A stretch of DNA of 64,000 nucleotides from Saccharothrix australiensis (GCF_003634935.1 NZ_RBXO01000001.1:186001-250000); one strand, 5' to 3'. Counted from the first letter of the stretch, positions 47,305-57,388 are shown. Made by a program: numbers and translations. The notes: generated by a model not told the origin, from the sequence alone.

Positions 47305-50283
47305 GTGAACGACCAGCATGACGACAGGCACCGTGGCGCGGAGCCGCAGTGGCCGACCGGGGAGGACCCGGACGGTGGCGCGCACCCGCCGCGGCACGGT
47401 GCCGGGGATCAGCCGGAGCGTCCGAACACCTCTCCAGGAGGTTTCGCACGCCCGGAAGGCCCGCCACGGCACGGCACGCCCCCCGGCGGGTTCTCCCGGC
47501 CGGGCGCGGGCGGACCGCCTCCGGGCGGCAGGCCGCCGGGCACCCCTCCGGGCGGCATCCCGCAGGGCCCCGGCACCCCGCCCGGCGGTCTGCCGCAGGG
47601 CGGCCCGCCGCACGGCACCCCGCCCGGCGGCATCCCGCAGGGTGGCCGCCGTCACGCGCCCGAGCCGGGCGGGCGGCCCGGCGGCCCGCCCGCGGACGGC
47701 AGGCGCGGCGGCCCCGGCGTGCCCGGCCCCGGCGTGCCCGGTGGTCCCGGCGCCCGTCCCGGCCCGCACGGCCCCGGCGCACCCGGCCCCGGTACACCCG
47801 GCCACGGTGTGCCCGGCGCGGCCAACGCCGACCCCAACGCCACGCGGCAGGTGCCCCGGCCCGCCACCCCTCCCGGCGGCCTGCGCAGGCCGCCCGGCCC
47901 GAACGGCCCCGTGCCCCCCGGACGCCCGCCCGCGGGCGGCCCCGGCGGCGCGCGCAGGCCCGGCGAGGAGCCGACCGACCTGCTGCCCCCGGTGCACCAG
48001 ACGGTGGCGCGCGAACCCGAACTCCTGACCCACCGCGAGGACGAGCTCCCGGTCGAGCCCGTCTACGACGACGACTACGCGGACGAGCCCAGCGAGCAGG
48101 AGGTCAAGGCCCTGCGCCGGAAGAAGGTCTGGCGGCGGGTGCGGCGCATCTCCTACGTCGGCATGTTCCTGATGATCCTCGCGCCGGTCGTCGCGTTCGC
48201 CATCGCCTACCAGGTCGTGGACGTGCCGAACCCGGAGAAGGTGGCGTTCGACCAGGCGAAGGCCGTCACCATCCTGTACTCCGACGAGTCGGTGATGACC
48301 AAGATCGCCCCGGTGGGCGCGAACCGCACCCTCGTCAAGTACGACGACCTGCCCGAGCAGGTGAAGCGGGCGGTGTTCGCGGCCGAGGACCCGACGTTCG
48401 AGACCAACCCCGGCTTCGACTTCCGCGCCATCGGGCGCGCCGTCTGGTACCAGCTGACCAACCGCGACAGCGGTGGCTCCGGCCTCACGCAGCAGTACGT
48501 CAAGCAGGCGACCGAGGACGACTCCACCACGCTGAGCCGGAAGTTCAACGAGGTCGTCAAGGCGTACAAGATGTCGGAGCAGCAGGACAAGCGCGACATC
48601 CTCACCGCCTACCTCAACACGATCTACTTCGGGCGCTCCGCCTACGGCATCAAGGAAGCCGCGAAGGTCTACTTCAACAAGGACAACCTGCACGACCTCA
48701 CGCAGTCCGAGGCCGCGCTGATCGCCGGCATGATCCAGAGCCCCAGCCGGTCGGAGGAAGCCGCCTACCGCGACGAGCGCTGGAACTACGTCATGGACCA
48801 GCTGCTCAAGCACAAGTGGATCGACCAGTCCTACCGCGACGCCGAGAAGCTGCCGCCGCCCCGGCCGCTGGCGGAGACCGTGGAGAACGGCCTGGACGGG
48901 CCGCGCCTGCTCATCCGGTTGCAGATCGAGGCCGAGCTGGCGAAGAACAAGTGGGACTCCGAGAAGATCCAGCGGGCCGGCGCGATCGTCCACACCACCA
49001 TCGACCCGCGGATGCAGACCGCCGCCGAGGAGGCGGTCAACGAGGTGATGGAGGGCCAGCCCGACGTGCTGCGGACCTCCATGTCGGCCATCGAGCCGGG
49101 CACCGGCGCGGTCCGGGCCTACTGGGGCGGTGACGGCAACGGCATCGACTACCAGCTCGGCACGCTCCAGGAGCCCGGCTCGTCGTTCAAGCCGTTCGAC
49201 TTCGTCGCCGCGCTCCAGAAGGGCGAGGGCGCGGGCAAGCTCTACGACGGCAGCTCGCCCCGGACGTTCCCCGGCCGCGGCGAGAACAACCCCGTGCGCA
49301 ACTCGCCCGGCGTCAAGTGCGACAACCCGAAGCACTGCAGCGTCCGCGAGGCGATGGTCAAGTCGGTCAACACCGTGTTCTTCGACATGGCGATCCAGCT
49401 CGGCACCGGCAAGGTCGCGGAGGCCGCCTTCCAGGCGGGCATCCCGCGGCAGATCCAGATGGACGGCAAGACGCGACCGCTGCTGGTCTCCGAGAGCGGC
49501 GGCCAGCCGGACGGCAACATCTCCATCGGCGGTGGCCAGACGCTCGTGCGACCGTTCGACATGACCTCGACGTACGCGACGTTCGCGGCGCGCGGCGTGT
49601 ACCACGAGCCGTACTTCGTCTCGAAGATCACCGACGCCGCGGGCGAGCCGCTGTACACGCACACGGACGTCACCCGCTCGGCGTTCGACCCGGACCCGAA
49701 GAAGAGCCAGGACATCGCCGACAACGTCACCGACGTGCTGAAGGCGATCCCCTCCGGGAAGATCGCGTGCGCCGAGAAGCGCGAGTGCGCGGGCAAGACC
49801 GGCACGCACGAGCTCGCCAACAGCACCAAGAACGCCAAGGCGTGGATGGTGGGCTACACGCCGACCCTCGCCGCCGGCGTGTGGGTGGGCACCGACGCGG
49901 GCAACATCGCGCTGGTCGACAAGGACGGCGACGACATCTACGGCAGCGGCGTCCCCGGCAAGATCTGGAAGACGTTCATGGACAAGGCGATGGCCGGCGC
50001 GCCGATGGACAAGTTCCCCAAGCCGAACCCGATCGGCCAGCTGGAAGCGCCGAAGATCACCACCACGGTGCCGACCACCACGGTGCCGAAGGACGAGGAC
50101 GAAGAGGACGACAAGGACAACCGGACGACGACCACGACGCCGACCAGGCCGACGCGGGACGAGACGACGGCCCCGACGACCCCGACGACCAAGCCGTGCG
50201 TGGGCCTGCGGTGCCAGACCACGACGGTGCCGACGGACCCGCCGGACCCGAACCCGATCAACGGCAACCCGCCGACGAGATAG
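47305..50283 (+). CDS. Bifunctional class A penicillin-binding protein
   Basis: A 992-residue protein. A Pro/Gly-rich cytosolic region (1-250; many PPGG repeats) is followed by a TM (about 285-305), a GT51 glycosyltransferase (about 330-530; FAAEDPTF, GGSGLTQQYVKQ), and a transpeptidase with SSFK (Ser626), SVN and KTGT (Lys831). The tail is Thr/Pro/Asp-rich. It polymerises and cross-links peptidoglycan, and corresponds in position to PonA1 of mycobacteria. GGGAGG lies 8 bases before the GTG. The very long disordered N-terminus is a likely interaction region. Confidence 0.93.
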   Translation: MNDQHDDRHRGAEPQWPTGEDPDGGAHPPRHGAGDQPERPNTSPGGFARPEGPPRHGTPPGGFSRPGAGGPPPGGRPPGTPPGGIPQGPGTPPGGLPQGGPPHGTPPGGIPQGGRRHAPEPGGRPGGPPADGRRGGPGVPGPGVPGGPGARPGPHGPGAPGPGTPGHGVPGAANADPNATRQVPRPATPPGGLRRPPGPNGPVPPGRPPAGGPGGARRPGEEPTDLLPPVHQTVAREPELLTHREDELPVEPVYDDDYADEPSEQEVKALRRKKVWRRVRRISYVGMFLMILAPVVAFAIAYQVVDVPNPEKVAFDQAKAVTILYSDESVMTKIAPVGANRTLVKYDDLPEQVKRAVFAAEDPTFETNPGFDFRAIGRAVWYQLTNRDSGGSGLTQQYVKQATEDDSTTLSRKFNEVVKAYKMSEQQDKRDILTAYLNTIYFGRSAYGIKEAAKVYFNKDNLHDLTQSEAALIAGMIQSPSRSEEAAYRDERWNYVMDQLLKHKWIDQSYRDAEKLPPPRPLAETVENGLDGPRLLIRLQIEAELAKNKWDSEKIQRAGAIVHTTIDPRMQTAAEEAVNEVMEGQPDVLRTSMSAIEPGTGAVRAYWGGDGNGIDYQLGTLQEPGSSFKPFDFVAALQKGEGAGKLYDGSSPRTFPGRGENNPVRNSPGVKCDNPKHCSVREAMVKSVNTVFFDMAIQLGTGKVAEAAFQAGIPRQIQMDGKTRPLLVSESGGQPDGNISIGGGQTLVRPFDMTSTYATFAARGVYHEPYFVSKITDAAGEPLYTHTDVTRSAFDPDPKKSQDIADNVTDVLKAIPSGKIACAEKRECAGKTGTHELANSTKNAKAWMVGYTPTLAAGVWVGTDAGNIALVDKDGDDIYGSGVPGKIWKTFMDKAMAGAPMDKFPKPNPIGQLEAPKITTTVPTTTVPKDEDEEDDKDNRTTTTTPTRPTRDETTAPTTPTTKPCVGLRCQTTTVPTDPPDPNPINGNPPTR

Positions 50284-50303
50284 CGCCGGCACCGGTCGGA
50301 GGA

Positions 50304-50341
50304 CGGCGAGGCACGCGATTCCCGCGTGCCTCGCCGTTTTT
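50304..50341 (+). terminator. Intrinsic terminator of the PBP1 gene
   Basis: CGGCGAGGCACGCG and CGCGTGCCTCGCCG form a perfect 14-bp stem with a 5-base loop followed by TTTTT. It lies 21 bases after the stop. Confidence 0.92.
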
Positions 50342-50453
50342 CGCGCCCGGGGGCGGACCACCGAGGTCGCGGCGTCGAGGTCGCGGCGAGCGGCACTTCG
50401 GGCCGCGGTGATCGGGAAGGCGCTCCTTCACCGCGATCGTCGACCGCTGCCCG

Positions 50454-50459
50454 TAGCAT
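50454..50459 (+). promoter_or_regulatory. Leaderless -10 box of the first GT87 gene
   Basis: TAGCAT lies 7 bases before the GTG at 50467; the strong terminator just upstream means this gene needs its own promoter. Confidence 0.5.
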
Positions 50460-50466
50460 CCGGCAC

Positions 50467-52020
50467 GTGGTGAGTCCTTCGCAGCACGTGCCGGTGCACG
50501 CCGACGACACCGATTCGCTCGGCGCCGACGAGCGCGTCCGCCCGACGTGGACCGAGCCGTTGGCGCGAGCGGCGGCCAAGCCGCTCGGCGGACCGGTGGG
50601 CAGGCACGCCGCGGTCGGCAGGCAGTGGTTCTGGACGCCGCTGCGGGTCGTGCTGCTGCTGGCCGTGGTGACGCTGTCGTTCGCGTACCTCCAGAAGTCG
50701 CCGTGCATCCAGCAGTACGTGGACGCCAACGGCACCGTGCAGCTCGACTGGCGGGGCAGCAAGCAGTTCACCGCACTGTGCTATTCGGACACCGTGCCGC
50801 TGTACACGGCGGAACGGCTCGACAAGCCGGACACCTTCCCCTACAAGACGTCCTGGGTGGACGACGAGGGCAAGCCGACCGAGCACGTCCGGTACATGGA
50901 GTACCCGGTGCTGACCGGGATGTTCCAATGGCTCAACGCGCGGATGGCGCAGGGCTGGACGCGGATCGCGGAGACCGGCTGGCTGCCGAACCCGATGACC
51001 GTGATCGTCTACTTCGACATCACCGCGCTGTGGCTGGCGCTGGCGTGGCTGGTGACGACGTGGGCGGTGGTGGGGCTGGCGCGGCGGCGGCCGTGGGACG
51101 CGGCGCTGGTCGCGGTGTCACCGCTGGTGGTGGTGCACGCCTTCACCAACTTCGACACGCTGGCGACGGCGTTCGCGACCGCCGGCCTGCTGGCGTGGGC
51201 GCGGAAGAAGCCCTTGGTGGCGGGCGTCCTGCTGGGCCTCGGCGGTGCGGCCAAGCTGTACCCGCTGTTCCTGCTCGGCCCCCTGCTGCTGCTGTGCTGG
51301 CGCGCGGACCGGATGAAGGCGGGGCTGACGACGCTGAGCGCGACGCTGGCGACGTGGGCGGTGGTGAACGCGCCCATCGCCTACCTGTACCCGGACGGGT
51401 GGCGCGAGTTCTTCCGGCTCAACACCGAGCGCGGGGTCGACCCCGACTCGCTGTACAACGTGGTCGCGCAGTGGACCGACTGGCGCGGCTTCGACCCCGG
51501 CCTCCTGCCGGGGCAGGCGCCCGAGGTGCTGAACACGGTGAGCGCGGTGCTGTTCCTCCTGTGCTGCGCGGCGATCGGGTACGTGGCGCTGTCCGCGCCG
51601 ACCCGCCCCCGGTTGCCGCAGCTCGGTTTCCTGGTGGTGGCGGCGTTCCTGCTGACGAACAAGGTGTGGAGCCCGCAGTACTCGCTGTGGCTGGTGCCGC
51701 TGGCCGTGCTGGCGCTGCCGCGCTGGAAGCCGCTGCTGGCGTGGATGGCGGTGGACGCGCTGGTCTGGGTGCCCCGGATGTACTTCTACCTGGGCGTGGA
51801 GAACAAGGGCCTGCCGATCGACTGGTTCCTGGGCGCGGTGCTGGTGCGGGACGTCGCGGTGATCGCGCTGTGCGTGCTCGTCGTGCGCGAGGTCTACCGG
51901 CCGTCGCTGGACCTGGTGCGGCGGACGGGCGACGACGACCCGTGCGGCGGTTTCCTGGACGAGGCCCCGGACAAGCGGGTGCTCCGCGTGCCGCGCCGCG
52001 CCGCGCCGCGGCACGCCTGA
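50467..52020 (+). CDS. GT87-type membrane glycosyltransferase, first copy
   Basis: A 517-residue protein with an N-terminal cytosolic 55 residues, a TM, a large outside loop (CIQQYVDANG..CYSDTVPLY, with paired Cys), then about nine helices. The EYPVLTG motif and the KLYP motif (AAKLYPLFLLGPLL) are typical of GT87/DUF2029 polyprenyl-phosphate sugar transferases. It corresponds to the gene after ponA1 in mycobacteria. It may act on a lipoglycan or arabinogalactan-type polymer; the sugar is unknown. Confidence 0.82.
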   Translation: MVSPSQHVPVHADDTDSLGADERVRPTWTEPLARAAAKPLGGPVGRHAAVGRQWFWTPLRVVLLLAVVTLSFAYLQKSPCIQQYVDANGTVQLDWRGSKQFTALCYSDTVPLYTAERLDKPDTFPYKTSWVDDEGKPTEHVRYMEYPVLTGMFQWLNARMAQGWTRIAETGWLPNPMTVIVYFDITALWLALAWLVTTWAVVGLARRRPWDAALVAVSPLVVVHAFTNFDTLATAFATAGLLAWARKKPLVAGVLLGLGGAAKLYPLFLLGPLLLLCWRADRMKAGLTTLSATLATWAVVNAPIAYLYPDGWREFFRLNTERGVDPDSLYNVVAQWTDWRGFDPGLLPGQAPEVLNTVSAVLFLLCCAAIGYVALSAPTRPRLPQLGFLVVAAFLLTNKVWSPQYSLWLVPLAVLALPRWKPLLAWMAVDALVWVPRMYFYLGVENKGLPIDWFLGAVLVRDVAVIALCVLVVREVYRPSLDLVRRTGDDDPCGGFLDEAPDKRVLRVPRRAAPRHA

Positions 52021-52033
52021 CGCACCCCGGCCC

Positions 52034-52055
52034 GTCCCCCGGCGCGCCGGGGGAC
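52034..52055. terminator. 22-bp perfect palindrome between convergent genes
   Basis: GTCCCCCGGCG and CGCCGGGGGAC are directly abutted. It lies 13 bases after the GT87 stop and just before the convergent methyltransferase stop, so it is a bidirectional terminator or a cruciform-type element. Confidence 0.6.
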
Positions 52056-52058
52056 CGG

Positions 52059-52736
52059 TCAGGGCTTGCGCACGAGCAGGTACGCCTGCGGCGTCTTCTC
52101 GTTCGGCGGTTCCGGCGCGCGCACCAGCGTGGAGTGCGGCTCGAAGCCGGCGTCGACGAGCTGCTCGGCGACCCGCTCCGGCCGCAGCCGGTAGGCGCTC
52201 AGGGTGATCTCGTGGCCGTACCCCTCGGTGAAGTCGCGGCGCTCGTCGCCGACCTGGAACGCCACCAGCAGGTGCCCGCCCGGCCGCAGGACGCGGTGGA
52301 ACCCCGCGAACACGCCGGGGTGCAGGTGCGGCGGGACGTGGATCACCGAGTACCACGCCACGACACCGCCCAGGCCGCCGTCCGGGTGGTCGAGGTCGGT
52401 CATCGAGCCCACCTCGAACCGCAGGTCCGGGTACCGGGTCCGGGCCACGGCGACCATTCCGGGCGACAGGTCGACACCGGACACGTCCAGGCCGAGGCCG
52501 GCCAGGTGGGTGGTGACGCGGCCGGGCCCGCAGCCGACGTCCAGGACCGGCCCCGACGCCGATTCGGCGAACGCGCCCAGCACCGCCCGGTCCACCACGC
52601 CGCGCGCGAGCTGGTCGCGCAGCAGCGCCTCGTAGTCGACCGCCACCGCGTCGTACGCGGCGCGGGTCGTGTCCAGGAAGGCGGGGTCGGCCCCGGCGGG
52701 CCCGGTCGAGGACACCGCCGGTGGGAGTTCGGTCAC
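52059..52736 (-). CDS. Class I SAM-dependent methyltransferase
   Basis: A 225-residue protein. The SAM motif is VLDVGCGPGRVTTHLAGLG (about 60-78), followed by VSGVDLSPGMVAVAR, VAWYSVIHVPP and RPGGHLLVAF. The GTG start overlaps the stop of the GT87 gene by 4 bases, so it is part of the nfo-GT87-methyltransferase operon. Target unknown; small molecule or lipid is likely. Confidence 0.85.
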   Translation of the reverse strand: MTELPPAVSSTGPAGADPAFLDTTRAAYDAVAVDYEALLRDQLARGVVDRAVLGAFAESASGPVLDVGCGPGRVTTHLAGLGLDVSGVDLSPGMVAVARTRYPDLRFEVGSMTDLDHPDGGLGGVVAWYSVIHVPPHLHPGVFAGFHRVLRPGGHLLVAFQVGDERRDFTEGYGHEITLSAYRLRPERVAEQLVDAGFEPHSTLVRAPEPPNEKTPQAYLLVRKP

Positions 52737-54130
52737 GCGTCGATCACCCCCGCGGTCGGGGACCGCGCCGGCGGCCGGTCGCGGAAGGACACCTGCGACC
52801 TCAGGAACAGGAAGAACAACACCGCGAGCAGCGCGGCCCGGCCCCACACGCCGATCACCACGGCCTGCGCGGAGAAGCCGTCGTAGATGCCGGACGGCTG
52901 GCCGAACTGGATCGCGTAGTACCAGCGGAAGATGCCGATGCCCATCGCGAGGTCCGCCGCGAAGTACGCGAACACCCAGCCCAGCGGGACGCGCAGCAGC
53001 ACGAACATGGGCACCAGCCACAGCGTGTACTGCGGCGAGTGCACCTTGTGCAGCAGCAGGAACCCGCACAGCATGGCCGCCGACACCGACACCCACGGGT
53101 ACACGCCCTCGCGCCGGTACCGCCGCCAGCCGATCCAGCACGCGAGCGCGAACGACAGCAGGATGCCCACCGGCGACAGGACGTTCACCAGGGCCTGCAT
53201 CGTGTCGTCCGGCATGAACGGCCGCATCGACCAGAACCAGACGGAGTTCGTGGTGATGTCCACCCGGCGCAGCTGCTGGAAGGTGAACGACGCCTGCCAG
53301 CCCTCGAACCCGACCACCGCGAACGGCAGGTTCACCAGGGCGACGGTCGCCACCGACGCGAGGGCGACCTTCACCGCGCCCTCCCAGTCGCGGGCGCGGC
53401 CCTCGGCCGGGCCCTCGCGCCCACCGGTCAGCACGTACAGGCACAGCGGCAGCACGAAGGCCGCCGGGTAGAGCTTGAACGCGAACCCGAGGCCCAGCAG
53501 CACGCCCGCCACGACGGCCCGGTCGACCAGCGGTCTCGGCGTCCGACCCCAGCCCCGGTGCACCACGTACACGGCGGCCACCGAGCAGAACGCCACCGGC
53601 AGGTCCCAGTTGTGGTACGCGTAGAGCACCATCGGCGGCCCGATCGCCCACAGCAGCGCCCGCCACCCGCTCAGCTTCCCCAGCAGCCACGCCGCGGCCA
53701 GCCCGAACGGCGCCATCAGCAGCGCCGAGAACAGCAGGAAGCCCGCGTCGTCGTGCGCCGGGATCGCGCCCGCCCAGATCAGCAGGCCCGTCAGCACCGG
53801 GTACTCGACCGTGCCGCCGGTCAGCACGCCCTTGTCGGTGATGCCGCCGTCGACGTAGGGGAACACGTGCCGGTCGATGTCCCGGCCGATCCACAGGTGC
53901 TGGATGTCCGAGTAGCAGACGTCCGCCTTGTTGCGCTGCTCGTAGTGGGGCTGGCTGCGACCCCACTGGTCGAACGCCGGCCCCGTGCAGCGGTCCTTGT
54001 TCGCGAACCCGAGCAGCAGGGTGAGCCCGCACAGCAGGACCAGGGCGGCGAGGGCGGCGCGGCCGAACCGGTGGGACCGCCGCTCGGAGCGGTGTCCGGG
54101 CACGGTCGCGCCCACCCGCGTCGCGCTCAC
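52733..54130 (-). CDS. GT87-type membrane glycosyltransferase, second copy
   Basis: A 465-residue polytopic protein similar in layout to the one at 50467: an N-terminal TM ([19 protein letters not shown]), a Cys-containing outside loop ([21 protein letters not shown]), [10 protein letters not shown], and [15 protein letters not shown]. The GTG start overlaps the nfo stop by 4 bases. It is a paralogue, placed convergently with the first. Confidence 0.82.
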   Translation of the reverse strand: MSATRVGATVPGHRSERRSHRFGRAALAALVLLCGLTLLLGFANKDRCTGPAFDQWGRSQPHYEQRNKADVCYSDIQHLWIGRDIDRHVFPYVDGGITDKGVLTGGTVEYPVLTGLLIWAGAIPAHDDAGFLLFSALLMAPFGLAAAWLLGKLSGWRALLWAIGPPMVLYAYHNWDLPVAFCSVAAVYVVHRGWGRTPRPLVDRAVVAGVLLGLGFAFKLYPAAFVLPLCLYVLTGGREGPAEGRARDWEGAVKVALASVATVALVNLPFAVVGFEGWQASFTFQQLRRVDITTNSVWFWSMRPFMPDDTMQALVNVLSPVGILLSFALACWIGWRRYRREGVYPWVSVSAAMLCGFLLLHKVHSPQYTLWLVPMFVLLRVPLGWVFAYFAADLAMGIGIFRWYYAIQFGQPSGIYDGFSAQAVVIGVWGRAALLAVLFFLFLRSQVSFRDRPPARSPTAGVIDA

Positions 54131-54897
54131 CGGGCCAGGTGCTCGCGGAGGAACGCGATGTCCTCCGCCTGCCCTTCCTCCGGGGTCTCGACCAGTGCCG
54201 GCGCGCCCGCCGCGGCGACCACCGCGACCAGCTGCGCCGGGTCGATCGTGCCCGACGCGAGGTTGGCGTGCCGGTCGCGGCCGGAGCCGAACTCGTCGCG
54301 CGAGCTGTTCAGGTGCACGAGGTCGATGCGGCCGGTGATCGCCTTGACCCGGTCCACGATGCCGACCAGGTCCTCGCCGGACGCGAACGCGTGGCAGGTG
54401 TCCAGGCAGAACCCGGCGTCGAACTCGCCGACCGCGTCCCACAGGCGGCCCAGCATGTCGAACGTGCGGGCCATCGCGTTCTCGCCGCCCGCGGTGTTCT
54501 CGATCAGGATCGGGACCGCGAACCCGCCGTCCGCGGCCTGGCGCTCGAACATCTTGCGCCAGTTCGCGATGCCGTCGGCCGGGTCCTCGCCCTTGGCGAC
54601 GTGGCCGCCGTGCACGATCAGGCCCTTCGCGCCCACCTTGGCCGCGGCCTCGGCGTGCTGGAGGACCATCTTGCGGGACGGGATGCGGATGCGGTTGTTG
54701 AGCGACGCCACGTTCGCCAGGTACGGGGCGTGGATGAAGACGTCGAGGTCGGAGGCCACCAGCTCGTCGGTCCGCGGGTGCGGCTTGGGCGCCTTCCAGC
54801 CCTGCGGGTCGGCCAGGAAGAACTGGACGACCTCGGCCCCGCGAGCGACCGCGGCGCCCAGCGGGTCGTCGTCCCGGACGTGGGCTCCGATGCGCAT
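54127..54897 (-). CDS. nfo: Deoxyribonuclease IV (AP endonuclease)
   Basis: A 256-residue endonuclease IV (xylose isomerase-like fold) that cuts at abasic sites in base-excision repair. Metal ligands are visible: [40 protein letters not shown] and DRHANL. I start it at ATG 54897 ([10 protein letters not shown]) because the family begins there. It is the first gene of an operon with GT87 and methyltransferase genes. Confidence 0.92.
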   Translation of the reverse strand: MRIGAHVRDDDPLGAAVARGAEVVQFFLADPQGWKAPKPHPRTDELVASDLDVFIHAPYLANVASLNNRIRIPSRKMVLQHAEAAAKVGAKGLIVHGGHVAKGEDPADGIANWRKMFERQAADGGFAVPILIENTAGGENAMARTFDMLGRLWDAVGEFDAGFCLDTCHAFASGEDLVGIVDRVKAITGRIDLVHLNSSRDEFGSGRDRHANLASGTIDPAQLVAVVAAAGAPALVETPEEGQAEDIAFLREHLAR

Positions 54898-54968
54898 GGC
54901 TGAAGCGTAGTCGGGTGCACCGACAAGCCGGCCGGCACCGCCGACGCGAAATTTTGTCGCTTCCGGCA

Positions 54969-55012
54969 TGACGCACGTCACCACGAGGCCCTAGGCTCGT
55001 TACTTGCAAGTA
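54969..55012 (+). promoter_or_regulatory. Promoter and palindrome of the LPXTG gene
   Basis: TGACGC (54969-54974) and TAGGCT (54992-54997) are separated by 17 bases. The start would be near 55004, inside the perfect palindrome TACTTGCAAGTA (55001-55012). The palindrome covers the start of transcription and is a likely operator. Confidence 0.5.
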
Positions 55013-55049
55013 GGGACGGTGCGGAGCCGAGTACAGGGGAGGCCCAGCC

Positions 55050-56048
55050 ATGCGGACCCGAGTCACCCGGCTGTTCGGCGCGACCGCCGTGGTGTGCGCG
55101 GTCGCCGGTGCCGGCGCGGGCACCGCGTCCGCCACCGAGCCCGTGGTGGTCGGCGAGTGCGCCACCACCGTCCAGGGCGCTCCCGGCGCACCGGTGTCGC
55201 TGAGCCCCACCGCGGTCGTGCAGCCGGTGGTCGACCTGGTCCGCGCCGTACCGCTGCTCGGGCCGCCGCTCGCGGAGCCGTTCAAGGCGGCGTTCACCGC
55301 GCTGCCGCCCATCCCGATCGGCGCGGTGCCCACCGGCTCGGGCGTCATCACCGGCGGCGAGATCGCGGACAGGGTCGTGGCGGAGTTGGACAAGCTCCCG
55401 CTGCTCGGCCCGGTGATCACCACGCTGACCACCAGCGTGCGGACCACCCTGACGAAGCTCTGCGGCGTGACGGTGACCGGCGTGAACGCCGCCGCCGCGC
55501 CCGTGCAGGACGGCTCCAAGGCGGTCGCCGACGCGTCCGGGCAGGTCACCGGTCGGCTGCCGGGCCTGCCGGAGGGCAAGCCCACGCCCAACCCCGGCAC
55601 GCCGCCGACGGGCCGGCCCGGCACCGGGCAGCCCGGCGGCACGCCCGGCCTCGGGCAGCCCGGCGACGCCCGGCCGGGCTCCACCCCGGTCGGCGGCGTC
55701 GGCGCGCTGGACCTGCCGCTGTACGGGGCGGACCCGTTCGGCGGGAACTTCGGCCGCGTGCCGCTGGTCGGCTACGGCTCGCTGCCGTTCGCCGTGCCCG
55801 GCCGGTTCGCCCCGTCGCCCGGCGTGCGCTACGGCGGCACCGTGCCCGGCTACCGGCCCGGCCACGGCCTGCCGGGCGCGGACGCCGACGGCGTGCAGAC
55901 CGCGGGCCGCGCCCAGGCCCTGCCCGGCACGGGCCGGGGTGGCGGCGGCGTGGCGGCGCCGGTGCTGCTGGCCGTGCTCCTGCTGTCGTGCGTGACGGGC
56001 GCGCTGGTCCGCACGTGGGTCCTGCGCCGCGCGGTCCGGACCGGCTGA
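55050..56048 (+). CDS. LPXTG-anchored secreted protein
   Basis: A 332-residue protein. A signal peptide (1-29, ending ASA) is followed by a helical domain with two cysteines (GECATTV, KLCGVTV), then a Pro/Gly-rich region with PGTPPTGRPGTGQPGGTPG-like repeats (about 175-220). At the C-terminus ALPGTG lies about 39 residues from the end and is followed by a hydrophobic helix (APVLLAVLLLSCVTGALV) and a basic tail (RRAVR), a complete sortase signal. GGGGAGG precedes the ATG. Unknown function at the cell wall. Confidence 0.72.
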   Translation: MRTRVTRLFGATAVVCAVAGAGAGTASATEPVVVGECATTVQGAPGAPVSLSPTAVVQPVVDLVRAVPLLGPPLAEPFKAAFTALPPIPIGAVPTGSGVITGGEIADRVVAELDKLPLLGPVITTLTTSVRTTLTKLCGVTVTGVNAAAAPVQDGSKAVADASGQVTGRLPGLPEGKPTPNPGTPPTGRPGTGQPGGTPGLGQPGDARPGSTPVGGVGALDLPLYGADPFGGNFGRVPLVGYGSLPFAVPGRFAPSPGVRYGGTVPGYRPGHGLPGADADGVQTAGRAQALPGTGRGGGGVAAPVLLAVLLLSCVTGALVRTWVLRRAVRTG

Positions 56049-56281
56049 CCCCGCCCCACCTCCAGCGGCGACCCGGCCCCTCGCGGTCGCCACCGTGCGC
56101 GGACGCCCACCGGTCGCGGGCCCTCCCGCGACCCGGCCCACCCCGCCCCGGCCGCCCGCCGGCCGCCCTGGCGCGGGGTCCACCCGGCGGTTTTGCTAAC
56201 CTCTCCGGGTTGCTGACGCAACGACCCCTCCTGCCACGGAGAGTCCGTGGCCGCCGAGTCCACAGGAGGTGAGTGGTCTTC

Positions 56282-56593
56282 ATGCGTCATTACGAAGTCA
56301 TGGTCATCCTGGACCCCAGTCTCGACGAGCGCACCATCGCGCCCTCGCTCGACACGTTCCTCAACGTCATCCGCACCACGGGCGGCAACGTCGAGAAGGT
56401 CGAGGTGTGGGGCAAGCGCCGGCTGAGCTTCGAGATCAGCAAGAACACCGAGGGCATCTACGCGGTGCTCGACCTGATCGCGACGCCGGACGCGGTGAAG
56501 GAACTGGACCGCCAGCTCGGTCTACAGGAGACGGTGCTCCGGACCAAGGTCCTGCGCCGCGAGCCCGCCAAGGCCGCACCCGCCAAGGCTTAG
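56282..56593 (+). CDS. rpsF: 30S ribosomal protein S6
   Basis: 103 residues, with the S6 opening [29 protein letters not shown] and [23 protein letters not shown]. It binds S18 at the platform of the small subunit. AGGAGGT (56264-56270) favours the GTG at 56273 by spacing, but the ATG at 56282 matches the family start; both are in frame. First gene of the rpsF-ssb-rpsR-rplI operon. The C-terminus ends in Ala/Lys repeats (KAAPAKA). Confidence 0.95.
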   Translation: MRHYEVMVILDPSLDERTIAPSLDTFLNVIRTTGGNVEKVEVWGKRRLSFEISKNTEGIYAVLDLIATPDAVKELDRQLGLQETVLRTKVLRREPAKAAPAKA

Positions 56594-56605
56594 GAGCACT
56601 CCGAC

Positions 56606-57103
56606 ATGGCCGGCGAGACGACGATCACGGTGGTCGGCAACCTGACCGCCGACCCCGAACTGCGCTTCACCCAGTCCGGTGCCGCGGTGGCGAGCTTCAC
56701 CGTCGCCTCCACGCCCCGGACCTTCGACCGCCAGAGCGGCGAGTGGAAGGACGGCGAGGCGCTGTTCCTGCGGTGCAACGTGTGGCGGCAGGTCGCGGAG
56801 AACGTGGCCGAGTCGCTCACCCGCGGTTCGCGGGTGATCGTGAGCGGGCGGCTGCGCCAGCGTTCCTTCGAGACGAAGGAAGGCGAGAAGCGCACCGTCA
56901 TCGAGCTGGAGGTCGACGAGATCGGCCCCTCGCTGCGGTACGCGACCGCGAAGGTCAACAAGGTGAGCCGGGGAGACGGCGGCGGCGGCTTCGGCGGCGG
57001 CGGCCAGACCCGCGGCGGTGGCGGCGCGCCGGCCGACGACCCGTGGGGCTCCGCGCCCCCGGCCGGTTCGGGCGGCGGCTTCTCCGACGAGCCCCCCTTC
57101 TAG
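56606..57103 (+). CDS. ssb: Single-stranded DNA-binding protein
   Basis: 165 residues. The OB fold (1-110) starts [18 protein letters not shown] and contains [17 protein letters not shown] and [17 protein letters not shown] Gly-rich linker leads to the acidic tip DEPPF that recruits repair and replication proteins (the usual ending is DIPF-like). Located 12 bases after rpsF; part of the ribosomal/replication operon. Confidence 0.95.
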   Translation: MAGETTITVVGNLTADPELRFTQSGAAVASFTVASTPRTFDRQSGEWKDGEALFLRCNVWRQVAENVAESLTRGSRVIVSGRLRQRSFETKEGEKRTVIELEVDEIGPSLRYATAKVNKVSRGDGGGGFGGGGQTRGGGGAPADDPWGSAPPAGSGGGFSDEPPF

Positions 57104-57148
57104 ACCCGCACCCATCAACTTCACCGCGTTATCCCAGGAGTGACCCAC

Positions 57149-57388
57149 ATGGCCAAGCCGCCTGTGCGCAAGCCCAAGAAGAAGGTCTGCGCGTTCTGCA
57201 AGGACCGCAACGCGCACGCGATCGACTACAAGGACACCACCCTGCTCCGGAAGTACATCTCGGACCGGGGCAAGATCCGCGCCCGCCGGGTGACCGGCAA
57301 CTGCTCGCAGCACCAGCGCGACGTCGCCGTCGCGGTCAAGAACGCCCGCGAGATGGCGCTGCTGCCCTACACCTCGACCGCTCGCTGA
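57149..57388 (+). CDS. rpsR: 30S ribosomal protein S18, zinc-binding type
   Basis: 79 residues with [45 protein letters not shown]. It keeps CxxC and a further Cys and His, so it is the zinc-binding form. Many actinobacteria have a second zinc-free S18 elsewhere, expressed under zinc limitation. CAGGAG precedes the ATG by 8 bases. Confidence 0.96.
   Translation: MAKPPVRKPKKKVCAFCKDRNAHAIDYKDTTLLRKYISDRGKIRARRVTGNCSQHQRDVAVAVKNAREMALLPYTSTAR

Noticed and set aside
47092-50361. A 1089-codon open frame on the minus strand opposite the PBP1 gene
   Set aside because: It is antisense to a clear class A PBP; its Arg/Val/Gly-rich composition is the usual product of high-GC codon bias on the opposite strand, with no recognisable domain.
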